Below the pieces are notes generated by a model. The model did not search any database. It had not been told where the DNA came from and saw nothing but the letters and a program-made list of their open reading frames with translations. The translations under genes and the position numbers were made by a program. This document shows, piece after piece, positions 35,303 to 46,569 of a DNA stretch of 64,000 nt (position 1 is the stretch's first letter; every line of letters begins with the position of its first letter). Source of the stretch: Artocarpus heterophyllus (Eukaryota; Streptophyta; Magnoliopsida; Rosales; Moraceae); NCBI GenBank assembly GCA_025403435.1, contig CM046332.1, positions 3,917,596 through 3,981,595 of the forward strand, written 5' to 3'.

Positions 35303-35772
35303 TATGATGGTTTTTGTATAAACCGTTGTGTAATTGATGAAAAAAATAAGTTGTCAAACCTTAGACGACGGTTTATGTTAAAACCGTCGTGGAAGGTGGG
35401 AAATTTTTTTTTTTCCTACACTTACACGACTGTTTATCCATAAACCATCGAAAAAAGTAGCTTACATAGCGGCGGTTTATGCATAAACCATCGTGTAAGA
35501 TGTTTTTTTTGCACCTTCCACAACGATTTATGCATAAACCATCGTGGAAGATGTTCTTCACTTATATGATAGTTTATGCGTAAATCGTCATGGTGGGGAA
35601 AAATCTTTTTCATGACGATTTATTGATAAACCATCGTGTAAGTGTAGAAAAAAATTTCCCACCTTCCATGACGGTTTATGTGGAAACCGCCGTCTAAGGT
35701 GAAAAAAATTTTTTGTACAAAAATTTTTTTCCAACCTTACATGACGGTTATGCATAAACCGGCGTGTAAGGT
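35303..35772. repeat. CACTA subterminal palindrome array (about nine units)
   Basis: Nine imperfect palindromes of the form ACGACGGTTTATNNATAAA then CCGTCGT recur every 40-60 bp. Several are followed by GTAAGNT or GGAAGNT. Clear units are near 35363, 35466, 35520, 35612 and 35668. CACTA transposases bind repeated subterminal motifs, so this is probably such a binding array. It lies downstream of the TNP2 relic and directly upstream of a TATA box and spliced leader, so it can be the 3' end of one CACTA or the 5' end of the next. I found no clear CACTACAA terminus beside it. Confidence 0.8.
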
Positions 35773-35857
35773 TAAATTTCACCTTTAAATTTTGAAAATA
35801 TGCACCCCCTATTTTGAATCTGTGACTCCCTCTCTCTCTAAAAGCACACACTCTCTC

Positions 35858-35864
35858 TATAAAA
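35858..35864 (+). promoter_or_regulatory. TATA box upstream of CACTA ORF
   Basis: TATAAAA is embedded in CTCTCTC repeats, about 80 bp upstream of a GTAAGC splice donor. It follows the palindrome array, as expected for the promoter of a CACTA transcription unit. Confidence 0.6.
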
Positions 35865-35944
35865 TTTCTTTCTCTCTCAAGCTCTCACTCTGCCTCCAAA
35901 GCCTCCATCGCCATTGCTCCTTCAACGTCGCCTCTTGCCTGCCG

Positions 35945-37070
35945 GTAAGCTCCCCCTCCCTCTCTCTCTCCTCTTCCCCCTCCCCCCTGCCCCTATCTTC
36001 CCTTACCTGCCCTCCCCACCCAACTCGCCCCTACCCCCCAGTCGCCCCCCGCACCGTCCACCCACCCCCTCCCCCCTACTACCCCCTACCCCATCCTCCC
36101 CACCACCCTTCGCCCCCCACCCTGTCCACCCACCCCCCTCACCCCCTCGCCCTCTGCCCTACCGCCATCGTCACCCTTGCACCCCTGTCACCCCCCACCC
36201 CGCCTACCCACCCCCTCGCCCCCCATCCAACCCACCCACCCATCGCCCCCCGTCCCCACCACCCTACCCTCCCCAGCCCCCTCGCCCCACACCCCACCCC
36301 CCTCGTACCCTCCTCGCCCACCCACCCCGCTCGCCCCACTTGCCCCTTCGTCACCCCCTACCTAATCCTCGTCCCCTACCTTGCACACCCACACCCTTGC
36401 CCCCCTGCGACCGCGCCCCCCCCGCCCCCACCTAGCCCTCCTCAGCCCTACCCACTCACGCCCGTCACCCCCCTCGCACCCCCATCGCCCTTCCCTTGCC
36501 CACCCACCCCGCCCTCGCACCCCACAATTTTTATTTGTTTTGTGAATATGCGAAATTATGTGAATATGTGAAATTGTGTGAATATGTCAAATTATGTGAA
36601 TGTGTGAAATTGTGTAATTAAAATTGTCAAATTGTGGGGTCTAAGTAATATGTGAAATTAAGTGAACATGTGTAATATGTGTAATTATGTGAATATGTGT
36701 GATACGTGAAATTGTGTAATTGAAATTGTAAAATTGTGAATATGTGAAGATGTGAATAATTGAAATATGTGAAATTATGTGAATTTGTGTAATATGTGTT
36801 ACATGTGAAATTATGTGAATATGTGAACATGTGTAATATGTGAAATTGTGTAATTAAAATTGTAAAATTGTGAATATGTGAAGATGTGAATAATTGAAAT
36901 ATGTAAAAATATGTGAAAATGTGTAATATGTTGATTTACAATATCTTAATTATAATATGTGATTATTAATATGTAATTGTGCAATATATCAATTTAGAAT
37001 ATGTCAATTTTTGACTGTAAGATAGTAACTTAATGCTATGTGTGTGTTAGTTTTTTCTTACTTTGCACAG
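35945..37070 (+). other. predicted 5' UTR intron: C-rich tract then AT-rich tandem repeat
   Basis: A donor (TGCCG/GTAAGC at 35944/35945) and an acceptor preceded by a pyrimidine tract (TTTGCACAG/GT at 37070/37071) define a 1126-bp intron just before an ATG at 37076. Its first half (35950-36525) is almost free of G and consists of CCCCACC-type runs. Its second half (36535-36960) is a degenerate tandem repeat of TGTGAAATTATGTGAATA. Proline-rich frames across the C-tract are a composition artefact. The intron call is inferred from signals only. Confidence 0.55.
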
Positions 37071-37075
37071 GTATA

Positions 37076-39615
37076 ATGTCTTGTGCGATCGACAGTGATA
37101 GTACAAAGACAAGTACGAAGAGTGCACTCCATCTTCATCGCAATATAGCAAGGGAAATAAACGCAATAAGCCACAAAGGCGAACCAAATTTGATCCAAAA
37201 GTAGACTTTGAGTAAAGGGCTACATTGATGAAAAAAGGTCATTAGATGAGAAAGAAAGATTTAAGAATTGAAGTGACTTTTGATTCAAAAGGCCAACCGA
37301 AAGGCGCACTCAGCCATGAATTAACCAGTTGGATCAGAGTCCTTAGTCAAGAACACGTTCCTATATGAATAAAAGATTGGAGGTCTAAGGATTTGGAATA
37401 AGAAAAAGATGTGATTTGGAGAGAGATTTACAAAACTTTCATAGTTGAGGATTGGTATAGGAAAAAGGCTTTGAAGGTTTGTGGTGAATTAGCAAAGGGG
37501 TTTAGATCTGACCTCTATGTTATCTTCATACAGCCATAACTTTCTATTCAGGAGGAGGATGAAAATGTACATAAACAGCCTCCTACGGTAGTACACTACT
37601 ACCCCTCCATAAACAATGATGATTGGGAAGCTTTTGTGAGGTATTAACGTTCCACCAAATTCCAACTACTATCATCAAACGCAAGAAAAATAAGAGCAAA
37701 AAATAAATACTGCTCTATGGTTGGCCAAGTCAGATATAGAGAGCTTAAGCAATCATTGGCACGCTAATATCTTACTCGTATTACATGTATCAATTATTCT
37801 ATCATTAATATGTTACTAACATAGTGTAACACAGTTAGCTAAGACGGACATGCTACCAACATGGGAGGAGTTGTGGGTAAAATCATGTCAAGGTCCCAAT
37901 GGATAGTTTAAAAATTCAAAAGTAGCAGAAATTGGGAACTTGATTGTAAGTTTATTGAGTGCGAACCATTAATTTGTAATTTAATACCTGTTGAAGGATC
38001 TTAAGAATAACATGGTTTTATTGTTATTTTACAAGATGAATACATGATGCAACAAAGTCAAGGAAGCTTCCAATCGGTTGGTCACGATGACATTTTGATG
38101 AGGGCACTAGGGAAACCAGAACATTCAGGACGTGTTCGCGGTCAATTGAAGCATGTGAAGCAGTCTTAATACTTCAACCTCCAATCAGGTACTTCAAAAT
38201 TGAATTCCCAAATGTCGAAGATGCAGATGGAGATTGCAAAACTGTGAGGTCTTGTGACCGAGCTCATTTTGCAAGGACATGACAAGTTGACAGATGATAG
38301 CATTTCACAACACAACAGCTTCAAGTCTAGTTTTAACCCTCCCAATAATGTAGCAAAAGCTCTAGCAGCTCCAAAAGTCTAATTGTCACCTCCTCGTCAA
38401 GAACCCAAAGAAGGTCAAGAATGAAGGCTCTTTATTGAGGATAGAATTAATGGTGGGTGTCCACTTGTTGCGGTTAGGAAGGTGTGGACGAAGAGTCTTC
38501 TAAGAAATACAGTCCATGGAAGACCATTAGGTGAAGAAAACATGTACATTAGTATCACTACCATTAGAGTTAGAACAGTTAAATTGCCTATTCCAACACT
38601 TGAAGCAACAACTGTGGGTGAAGCCGTTGGAAGCTTCGTCGCATGGCCAAAGAGGTTAGTTGAAGTTGTCACAATGACGAAGACGAGTCGAGCACCTAGC
38701 CACGCTCCATAAGATCTAAGTAGAAGGAAACACCAAAAAAAGAAAGCTCTATAAAAGCATGACAATCACAACCTGAGATAGAACAAGAACAAGAACAACC
38801 TGCTGCAAATGAGCCACTGCCTGCATTTAAGTTCGCTTCAGTACCTTAAGAATTTATGCAATTGGCACTATACGCACATTCTTTCAGACGCGATGGGTTG
38901 ACGATTCAGTGCCCCATACCGATAAATGTCACTGGCAATGAATTGCCTATCTATGTGGGGTATAAAGACGTTTACTACTTCATCAACTTTGATAAAACCT
39001 GGGCGAACTGAATCCTAGTATACCTCAGGTAATAACTCCATCCATAATTCATAAATTTTAAAATATAGGTAGAGTTGTAAGGTGCTTTCAAATAATTGAC
39101 TGTATTTTTTTATTGTAGTTTTTTGGCGGAATATTCTGAACTTCAAGGCTTGGCACAAAATTTTGGCTTCATATCTCCTATGATTGTTTCAAGTGCTGTA
39201 AGAGACCTACAGAGTGATTGTAGAGAGTGCGCCACGTCACTCCACTATCTAATAGCTCAAGCGCCAAGGGCGAAATTATTCTTTCTGCCATACAATGTTG
39301 AGAACATTAGATGTTGGCATTTATCTCGCCGTGGGAGCACCAAATATATTGGTTTGATCCCCTCAAACACCCACCATGTGAGGATTTTGTATCAGTCATG
39401 AGATTGCAAGTATTAACATTTTCTTATAAAATTAACTATTTTAAGTCTCACATATTTGTATCGTCTTTTAATTCATTTAAACATGACACATTGTTAAGAT
39501 GCTTAATGATTGGAAGCTTTAAGCGAGAAGCGGTGTTACAAACCAACTAAACGGAGCTCTTTATTCCAATTGTAAGTGTCCAAGACAACAAGGAAATATA
39601 GAATGTGTGGTGTAC
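37076..39615 (+). pseudogene. CACTA second ORF relic: Transposase_24-like region plus Ulp1 protease
   Basis: It begins MSCAIDSDSTK and soon breaks. Recognisable blocks follow in order: GQPKGALSHELTSWIRVLS; DWEAFV with STKFQLLSSNARKIRAKN; and ALGKPEHSGRVRGQLKHV (Transposase_24/PTTA type). A conserved plant transposon block follows with HGRPLGEENMYISITTI and AVGSFVAWPKRLV. The end is a C48 (Ulp1) cysteine protease, with the HWMLAF-type block at 39305 (His present, Trp codon now TAG), the Asp in IYWFDPLK (39356) and CPRQQGNIECGVY (39577-39615) carrying the Gln and Cys. Many stops and frameshifts kill it. It ends abruptly at 39615, where unrelated sequence begins. Confidence 0.85.
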
Positions 39616-39755
39616 CCGGCCCCACTCAAGCCCCCATGAGGCCCGTAGGTCGGCCCTCGGCATAATTGGCTCTTATTGCGGCTTATCTAGGCCCACTCAT
39701 CTGTACTGTCCCCTCTAGGACCCACTGGTCCCTCAGGGTTTTATTTTGCATCCCT
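39616..39755. other. junction between CACTA relic and Tat-type pol
   Basis: A short GC-rich stretch between the broken Ulp1 frame and the first recognisable pol residues. It reads in no frame as either element, so the exact junction is uncertain. Confidence 0.4.
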
Positions 39756-42095
39756 CATGATAGCGGCTCTCTCCAGATTTGTCTCCCAGGCTACCGACAA
39801 GTGCCATACATTTTTTAAGGCACTTAAGGGGAGGTTTGAGTGGAGCAGGGAGTGTGAGGAAGCTTTTCAAAATCTGAAGAAGTGTTTGGCCACACCCTGC
39901 TCTTGTCCAAACCTTTGCCCGGTGAGGTTTTAACTGCATATCTAGCCGTGTCTGAGAAGGCCGTAAGCTCGGTCCTTGTCTAAGATAAGGACGGAGTTGA
40001 AAAGCCAGTCTATTACACCAACCATGCATTCTAGGGTGCCGAAGAGTGAAATCCCCCACTCAAGAAGTTAGCCTTTGCCTTAATCACTTCTGCTCGCAAG
40101 TTGCGGCCATACTTTCAAGGCCACACAATAAAGGTCCCGATCAAGTTCCCTCTCCGATAAGTCCTTTAGAGCCCAGAGATATTAGGCCACATGGCCAAAT
40201 GGTCGGTAGAACTCGATCAGTACGACGTGCATTTCATGTCGAGGACGGCCATTAAAGCCCAAGCTCTTGCAGACTTCATCGCTGAATTCATGGATGCTGA
40301 ACAAGCCACACCCTTGGCCGAGAAGGCACTAGTAGAAGTGCCAAACGCCCCCAGCTGCAGTGAAGATTGCACCACCAAAGAACTAGAATGGAGGCCTTAT
40401 GTCGATGGATCTTCCTGTATAGAAGGATCAGGTTCCGGGCTGATATTAATAAGCCCGAATGGATACAAGGTAATCTACGTGCTCTGATTCAACTTCAAGG
40501 CCTCCAACAACGAGGCTGAGTACAAAGCGCTTCTGGCCAAACTTCGTATCACTAGAGATCTTGAGGTCGACCACATAATCATCCACAGTGACTCTATGCC
40601 TGTCGTCCAGTAAGTCATCAGAGCATTCCAAGCCTGAGCAGACTCACTGGCTACATATTTACAAGAGGTTAAGCAACTGCTCAGGCAATTAAAATCCTAC
40701 TCTTTCAAGCAAATCCCTAGGTCGGAGAACCTGGAGGCCGACGCCCTTGCTCGACTAGCTTTGGGCCTTGGCGATAGTGACCTAACTTTGGTTCCCATTA
40801 AAAGACTAATCGAGCCAAGCATCCACAAGGAAGTGACAAATGTAGCCGAGGAACTCGAGACCACATGGATGGACCTAATCATCCGATACCTGACCACAAC
40901 CGAATTGCCAGACGACCGAGAAGAGGCACATTGGATACGCAACAACTTAGCCCGGTATTCGATGATTGGAGGAAAATTATACCGAGGAGGCTATAACACG
41001 CATGCTTAAAATGTGTAAGCCCCAAGGAAGTTGAAAACCTAATGAAGGAGATCCACAAAGGTCTATGTGGTAATCATTATGGGGGGCGGTCGTTGGCCCA
41101 AAAGTGTCTTCGGTAGGGCTACTACTGGCCGACCATGGAGCAGGACTACAGGGATTTTACGTGGAAATGCCTCAAATGTTAGCAATTCATGAGAATGCCC
41201 AGATATCACGCTGAGCCCCTCACTTTAGTAACCTCAGCATGGCCATTTATGAAGTGGGCTATCGATCTGATTGGACCCCTTCCTCTGGTCCGATCATAAT
41301 TCAAGTACTTGATCATGGCCATAGATTACCTAACCAAATGGGTTGAAGTGAAGCCGTGTACCAGCATGACTGAAGCTAAATGTACCAACTTCGTATGGAA
41401 GAACATCATTTGCCGGTTTGAAATCTCACACACGATCGTGACTGACAATGCCAAACAGTTCGTGTCCTCTGGTCTTCTCCGCCTGTATGAGCAGCTCGAC
41501 ATCAAAAAAGTTTTCTCCCCTCCGAGATACCCTTAGAGCAACGGCCAAGTGGAGGCAGTCAATAAAATAATCAAGGACAACTTGAAGAAAAAGCTCGAGG
41601 GCCTTAAGGGGGCATGGATCGACGAGCTCCCACAAGTGCTCTGGGCTTACCGCACAACTGCTCGGACAATAAACGGGGGGACCCCATTTCCCTCGTGAAT
41701 GGGGCAAAGGCTGTCATCCCGGCTGAGGTGGGGCTGCCTAGCTTTAGAATCGAACATTATGAGGAGGTTCAGAATGCTGAGGTCATGATATCCAAGCTTG
41801 ACCTGCTCGAAGAAAAAACAAACCGGGCAGCAATCCATAATGCAACCCAGAATCAAGTAGTCACTCGGTATTACAACAAGTGAATCCAACCGAGAAGCTT
41901 TAAAGTTGGGGATTTGGTATTGAAAAAAAATCACGGTTTAGCAGCCTGGTTTGGGGTCTTTTAGTCCAAAGTAGGATGGGCCGTATAGGGTCGTCGGCAT
42001 TGTTTGGCCAGGCACATACAAGTTATCTAACATGGAGGGAAACCAGCTCGATCATCCTTGGAACGCCGAGCTCCTAAAAAGATTTTTTTATTAAG
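39756..42095 (+). pseudogene. Ty3 Tat-lineage pol relic (RT end, RNase H, extra RNase H, integrase)
   Basis: In order: the end of RT/RNase H (IAALSRFVSQATDKCHTFF, EAFQNLKKCLATP); AIKAQALADFIAEF; and a second archaeal-type RNase H (WRPYVDGSSCIEGSGSGLIL, ASNNEAEYKALLAKL, ENLEADALARLA). After these comes integrase, with its zinc region (GNHYGGRSLAQKCLR...CLKC), catalytic Asp in AIDLIGPLP (41264), Asp in TDNAKQF (41444) and Glu in [11 protein letters not shown] (41552), then a C-terminal part ending near 42090. The extra RNase H is diagnostic for the Tat lineage (Ogre/Retand type). At least ten stops or frameshifts are present. Gag, protease, most of RT and the 5' LTR are missing. Confidence 0.93.
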
Positions 42096-42920
42096 ATCTA
42101 AGTCAGAAACCTTTTTTGACCTCTGGCCACAATTCTTTTGTAACTAGGCCTATTGAATAGGCCTGGGATGTAAGTACTAGACATCAATGAAATGCAAATT
42201 TCCTACACTATTCCATTAAGCAATGTGTTTGAGGGAAATAAACAAACCCAAAAAGGGGCATCATAACTCCAGCCCGACGGACTAGACAACAACTCCCGAC
42301 AAGGGAGAGTCATCCTAATTAACCAGACTGGGGGGCTGATCAGCACCTCACTAATTGTAAGTCTGTCGCTGTATAGACCACCTAGTGAGTCGCTCGACAC
42401 AACTGCGTGCCAGATGAGTTCTACACTTGCAAAGTTTCCTCAAACATAGACAACTCTAGGGGGCGACAGGGTAAGGATATTCACACGCCGTTGTGCTTTG
42501 CCCTACCGAGAAAATAAGGATACCATCCCTGCTCAGATGAACTCAGTAGTTATCGAGATAATATACTTGGTCTCAATCTTAATTGACAAACGGAATCTCA
42601 TAAAACTATTATCTAGGAATGCACCTCCCAAGGAGCATCCAACTTGGCCCAAATTCCTAATTCGATTTCGAGACCGAGGTCTATTTTAACTCGACGAGAC
42701 AAAGGCCTAACTACATTCCCGAGAAACCTCTCACCCTAAAATTTGAACACATTTTCCCAAAAACAATCGTACTTGGAAAAAACTCAAAAACACAGTACGT
42801 AAGAATCTAAGAAGCGAAGAACAAGGAAAATATCTTTCATTTATAGTGGTGGGGAGGTACAATCAACCGGGCACCTCCCAAGCCCAAACATTCAAAACAA
42901 AAAAAGAAATAAAAAATAGA
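42096..42920. other. spacer between pol and antisense ORF of Tat element
   Basis: Non-coding sequence holding GC-rich stretches but no recognised domain. It is the region where pol (plus) and the antisense ORF (minus) converge. Confidence 0.5.
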
Positions 42921-45459
42921 TTAAGCCTGAGTGCCATCCCCGTCTCCAGCAGCGCCTTCCCTGCCTCCACCGCCGATAATGCTCTGCTAATCTCTGTTGC
43001 CGTTGCCGTCCACTACAACAGCCTCCTCGCCTTGTTGTTGCTAAGTAGCGCCTTGTTCTGGCTTGACTATGAGCGACCAGTCGAAGCCCTCAGCCTTAGG
43101 GTGCTGCCAGATCAGATGATCCTAGAGGTCTGTCATGCCGAAGTATTAGTAGTCAGCGTACTCTGGAGACGCTTTGAATTCCTCGACGGCTTGTGTGAGA
43201 CGGCCAGGGGGCTCTTCTAAAAATCACTAGTGCTCGGCCTGTAGAGCCACCAGCTACTGTTTAAGCTAGGCAGCCTCATCCTTCGCCTCCCCGGCCTCCC
43301 TCAAAGTCTCCTCAGCCTCCACCTTGGCCTGAAAGGCATCCCCCTTGGCCTTCTGGGCTTCCTCTTTGGCTCGAGAAAGGGACTTTTTGATTTGGTCTAC
43401 CTCGATGTTCTTAGCACTGAGCTTCCTTTTGACCTCCAACTTGCTGTGGAAGGTCTTCTTATGCCTCTCTTTCTCCTTGTTGAAGTCCTTCATCCTGTTT
43501 GTGTAGGCCATGTGCAAGATGGCACTCGTCTGAGGATAACAAAACTTCAGTGCTTGTCCAACTCAAGAGGCTTGAGTTGGACAAGCACTTACCATGGCGG
43601 CAGAGCAAAAGGCCGCATCGGACAGGCCCTGGAAATCCTCCCTTTGGAAGTTCACCAAAAAGTCTTCCTGGGGCATCACATCCCAAGACGCTCCAGGATG
43701 GTTTCACGGTAGTTCAGGCGTCTCCTCTAGGGGTCCTGAGAAGACACCATGGTGGTGTCATCGGCGCGTGTCTCCTCCGATGAAGCCCTGGCCCTCGAAG
43801 GCTAGGGTGGTGGCTCTTGGACTGTAACGGGTACCTGTTCAGGTCGGGCAGGAAGCTCCATCCTTGGAGCCCGCTTACACTTCCTCCTGACCTCCACGGC
43901 CTTGCCCTTCTTTTTCCTGAGGCTCTCCATAAGAGCCTGCCTCTCAGCAGCTGTGCTCAGCCGTGAAGACATCTTTACAAGTCAAAAATTCCCAAGTCGA
44001 AATTAGGTCGACACGGATAAAAAAAAAACTCAAGGCTAACCTCTGATCTAGAGCTAGCGAGACAGGTTAATGAGTTGAATCATGTCCCCGAGGTCCTTGT
44101 CTGCCACGGATGGCCACACATTGAAGGAGCCACTCAACGAGTCCATAGAGCTGGGCGGTGATGGCTCCCTCGTCGGCCACCTGGATCAAGAAGTGCTCGG
44201 CCCCGGGACGACCATGGCGCTAGGCTTAATGACTGTCACCTGCCCAACCGACCGAGCAGGGCAGGTTGGCGGGGGATTTATTCTGTTGGCTTCCCCAAAC
44301 CAACCATAACCAAAAAAGGTTTTCTTCCCAAGTAGGAAGGACTACTGCCTGGTCACTTCCGGCTTCTCAAACAAGTCTTCGATCGCCCTGATCACATGAC
44401 TCGATGCCCAAGGCATCTTAGACCACACGTGCCCTTGTTCGAACGTCCTTGGCACATGCTAGTCGGCAGGGATGGCCTCACTGGCTCAGGCTAGATAATT
44501 GCCCCCACTTAGAACCACTCATACTTTTAGAGTTTATTTGAGTCAGGGTTGCCCAAAATAAAGTCTTTCCTGAAGCTGTTGACATAATACCACCCAGGCT
44601 GCTGAGGAAGCTTTTTCATTTTGTACACTTGTTTAAATGCTTCGAACAGCATCTCGGTTGCCCGGTGGTACCTCTATAACATGTACATCCCAATCAGCGA
44701 CCTGTAACTGTTTGGGTTTAATTGAGCCAGGCACACGTTAAAATCATTAAGTGCCTGACAGAGGAATGGATAGAATGGGAGGCACAGCCCGGCCTTGAAA
44801 AACTCGACATAGAGTGTTGTGCACCCCTCAGGCGGCTCCAATGGTGAGTTGTTCTCCTTGGGCACGATGAGGATCACGTCATCCAAGATGTTGAACTCGA
44901 CACGCAGGTCCTCCAACTGAGACTCTGTTATAGTGTTGGTGTAGGCCGCTGCTGAGGTCTACCCAGGCCGGGTCACCCTATACGCGATCACCGCCCGAAC
45001 CCGAGTGATTCAGACCCGTTCGTCCTCTTCTATTCTAGGCTACTCTTCCTCCTCTACCTCCTTGGCCTCCCGTTCCTTGTTAGAGATGTCCACTGTAATC
45101 ATGCATGCAACCTAGACCGAGGTCTCAAAATTTCAGCCAGACGTGCTCCGAACTTCATCGATTTCCTGAAGCTCGACTCTCTCTCGGACAGTAACTCAGG
45201 AGGAACCCGCAGTTGCCGCCCTGATATAAGGGTCCTCACCCTTGTATGGCCTAATCGGTCTCTTCCCATCTAGCAGGTTCAGAAACTCTTGCTCGGGGAC
45301 CGTCTAGGAGTCGACCCTCAACATTTGCTCAAGTAGGCTGGCCCCGTCCCCCTCTAGGGACACATTCTCGACGTCAACCTAAATGGTGGATGAACTGCCC
45401 TTTAGGCTACTTTTTGACCAGGAAATGTCGATGTTCTAGGAATCTGACATGTCACTCAT
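42921..45459 (-). pseudogene. antisense extra ORF of Tat element (Transposase_28-type protein)
   Basis: On the minus strand, from ATG at 45459 (MSDMSDS) to a stop at 42921, roughly 840 codons can be followed with many stops and some frameshifts. An acidic N-terminus (about 45000-45100) is followed by PPEGCTTLYVEFFKAGL and LNPNSYRSLIGMY (44674-44916). That region is similar to the plant 'putative gypsy type transposon' domain PF04195. Further on is a Lys/Glu-rich coiled coil (43266-43517), then FKASPEYADY near the C-terminus. Tat-lineage elements are known to carry such extra ORFs between integrase and the 3' LTR, some in antisense. Function is unknown. A TATA box lies 150 bp upstream. Confidence 0.75.
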
Positions 45460-45608
45460 TTTCGTGCTCCTCGAGAAATTACCTGATCGGGCTGTGGTAG
45501 CTTGGAAGCATAAAGTCTTTGGGTAAATAACTATAGCTCGGTAGCTAAGAACTCTCCGGATGCGAAATCTGACTTCAGTCGTATGAAATTGACGAAAAGA
45601 AAGGCCCT

Positions 45609-45616
45609 ATTTATAG
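45609..45616 (-). promoter_or_regulatory. TATA box of the antisense ORF
   Basis: TATAAATA on the minus strand (followed by GGGCC) is about 150 bp upstream of the antisense ATG. It suggests that the extra ORF has its own promoter, independent of the LTR. Confidence 0.6.
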
Positions 45617-45824
45617 CCATTTTAGGTGGGAAATCTAGGCGTAAAAAACAAAGAGGCGCGATAATTATGCCTATCCGGTGGTGTAGTCGACCACGGAGCG
45701 ACACGTGTCCCACGGTTGATCTGTGCAACCTTTCATCTCACCCTGCTTTGGAGTGCCATTTGGTCTTCTTTCTTTCAGTTGACCTCACCCACTCGGCGTA
45801 GTCCACCCAACCTGACACCGACCA

Positions 45825-45842
45825 GGGGAACTGGGGGGCTAA
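45825..45842 (+). other. polypurine tract of Tat element
   Basis: AGGGGAACTGGGGGGCTAA directly precedes the LTR start TGTTGAGGG. This fits the plus-strand priming site. Confidence 0.75.
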
Positions 45843-46467
45843 TGTTGAGGGTGAGCTTAGCGCCACCGCCGAGGAGACAAGCTTCGGTGGTCAGCTAAAC
45901 AGCTTGGCAGAGCTACTAGGGAGCAAACTACCGACCCCAACAACAACGTACTCTTCGTCTGAGGTGCTTCTCAAGGCCCCTAGGGCCGTACCCCTAGTAG
46001 GTTGCCACCTCGGGCTATGCACCAGCTCGGGTCAGTTTATTCTCATTCATAAGTGGACTGCTACTCACTACCAGAGGCCAACAAATTACAAATAATTCAC
46101 CGTCCAATGGAAGCCAATCCATCGATGGAGGGACGTGACACTTGTCACCTACTGCCTGACATGCCTTGATGTGACACCCAGGTTGTGGGCAAAACCCACT
46201 TGACACCTGGTCCAAGTGGTAGCCTATAAATAGGATGCATTTATTGCATTCTAGAGAGAGAGACTCCTTCCCACCTAACAAGCTCTGATCCTCTACCGAG
46301 CATCCCCTACCTTGTTTATTGACTGACACCTTTTCTCTCACCTCTGAAGTGTCCCTCCTCTTGTTGCAGGTACACCCGACAAGGCAGAGATGAGCCAAGA
46401 AGAGCTGGACACTGTGCGCAACCGGACGTGGTGTTGATCCAACGCCGGACCGCGGTAAGCATCAACA
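45843..46467 (+). repeat. 3' LTR of Tat element (625 bp)
   Basis: The LTR starts TGTTGAGGG and ends GCATCAACA, with a 6-bp inverted terminal match (TGTTGA/TCAACA). TATAAATAG at 46225-46233 separates U3 from R. It follows the polypurine tract and is oriented with pol. The matching 5' LTR and target duplication are not in the window, since the element is 5' truncated. Confidence 0.85.
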
Positions 46468-46569
46468 GCCATGCTGGTGATTTTTCATTAAAACCAAAAT
46501 CATTTCTCGAATAAATTTTCAACATTTTTTTAATTAATTTAAAAAAACACACACAAAGAAACAAAGAGA

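Noticed and set aside
35792..36571. Long proline-rich ORFs (259 and 173 residues) over the C-rich tract
   Set aside because: A G-free, C-rich sequence is open in several frames at once by composition. The region sits in a predicted intron.
36535..36960. CRISPR-like array
   Set aside because: Units are short, degenerate and contiguous with no spacers, so it is an AT-rich tandem repeat.
43392..43827. Plus-strand ORFs over the antisense ORF of the Tat element
   Set aside because: They overlap each other in different frames, and the domain evidence is on the minus strand.
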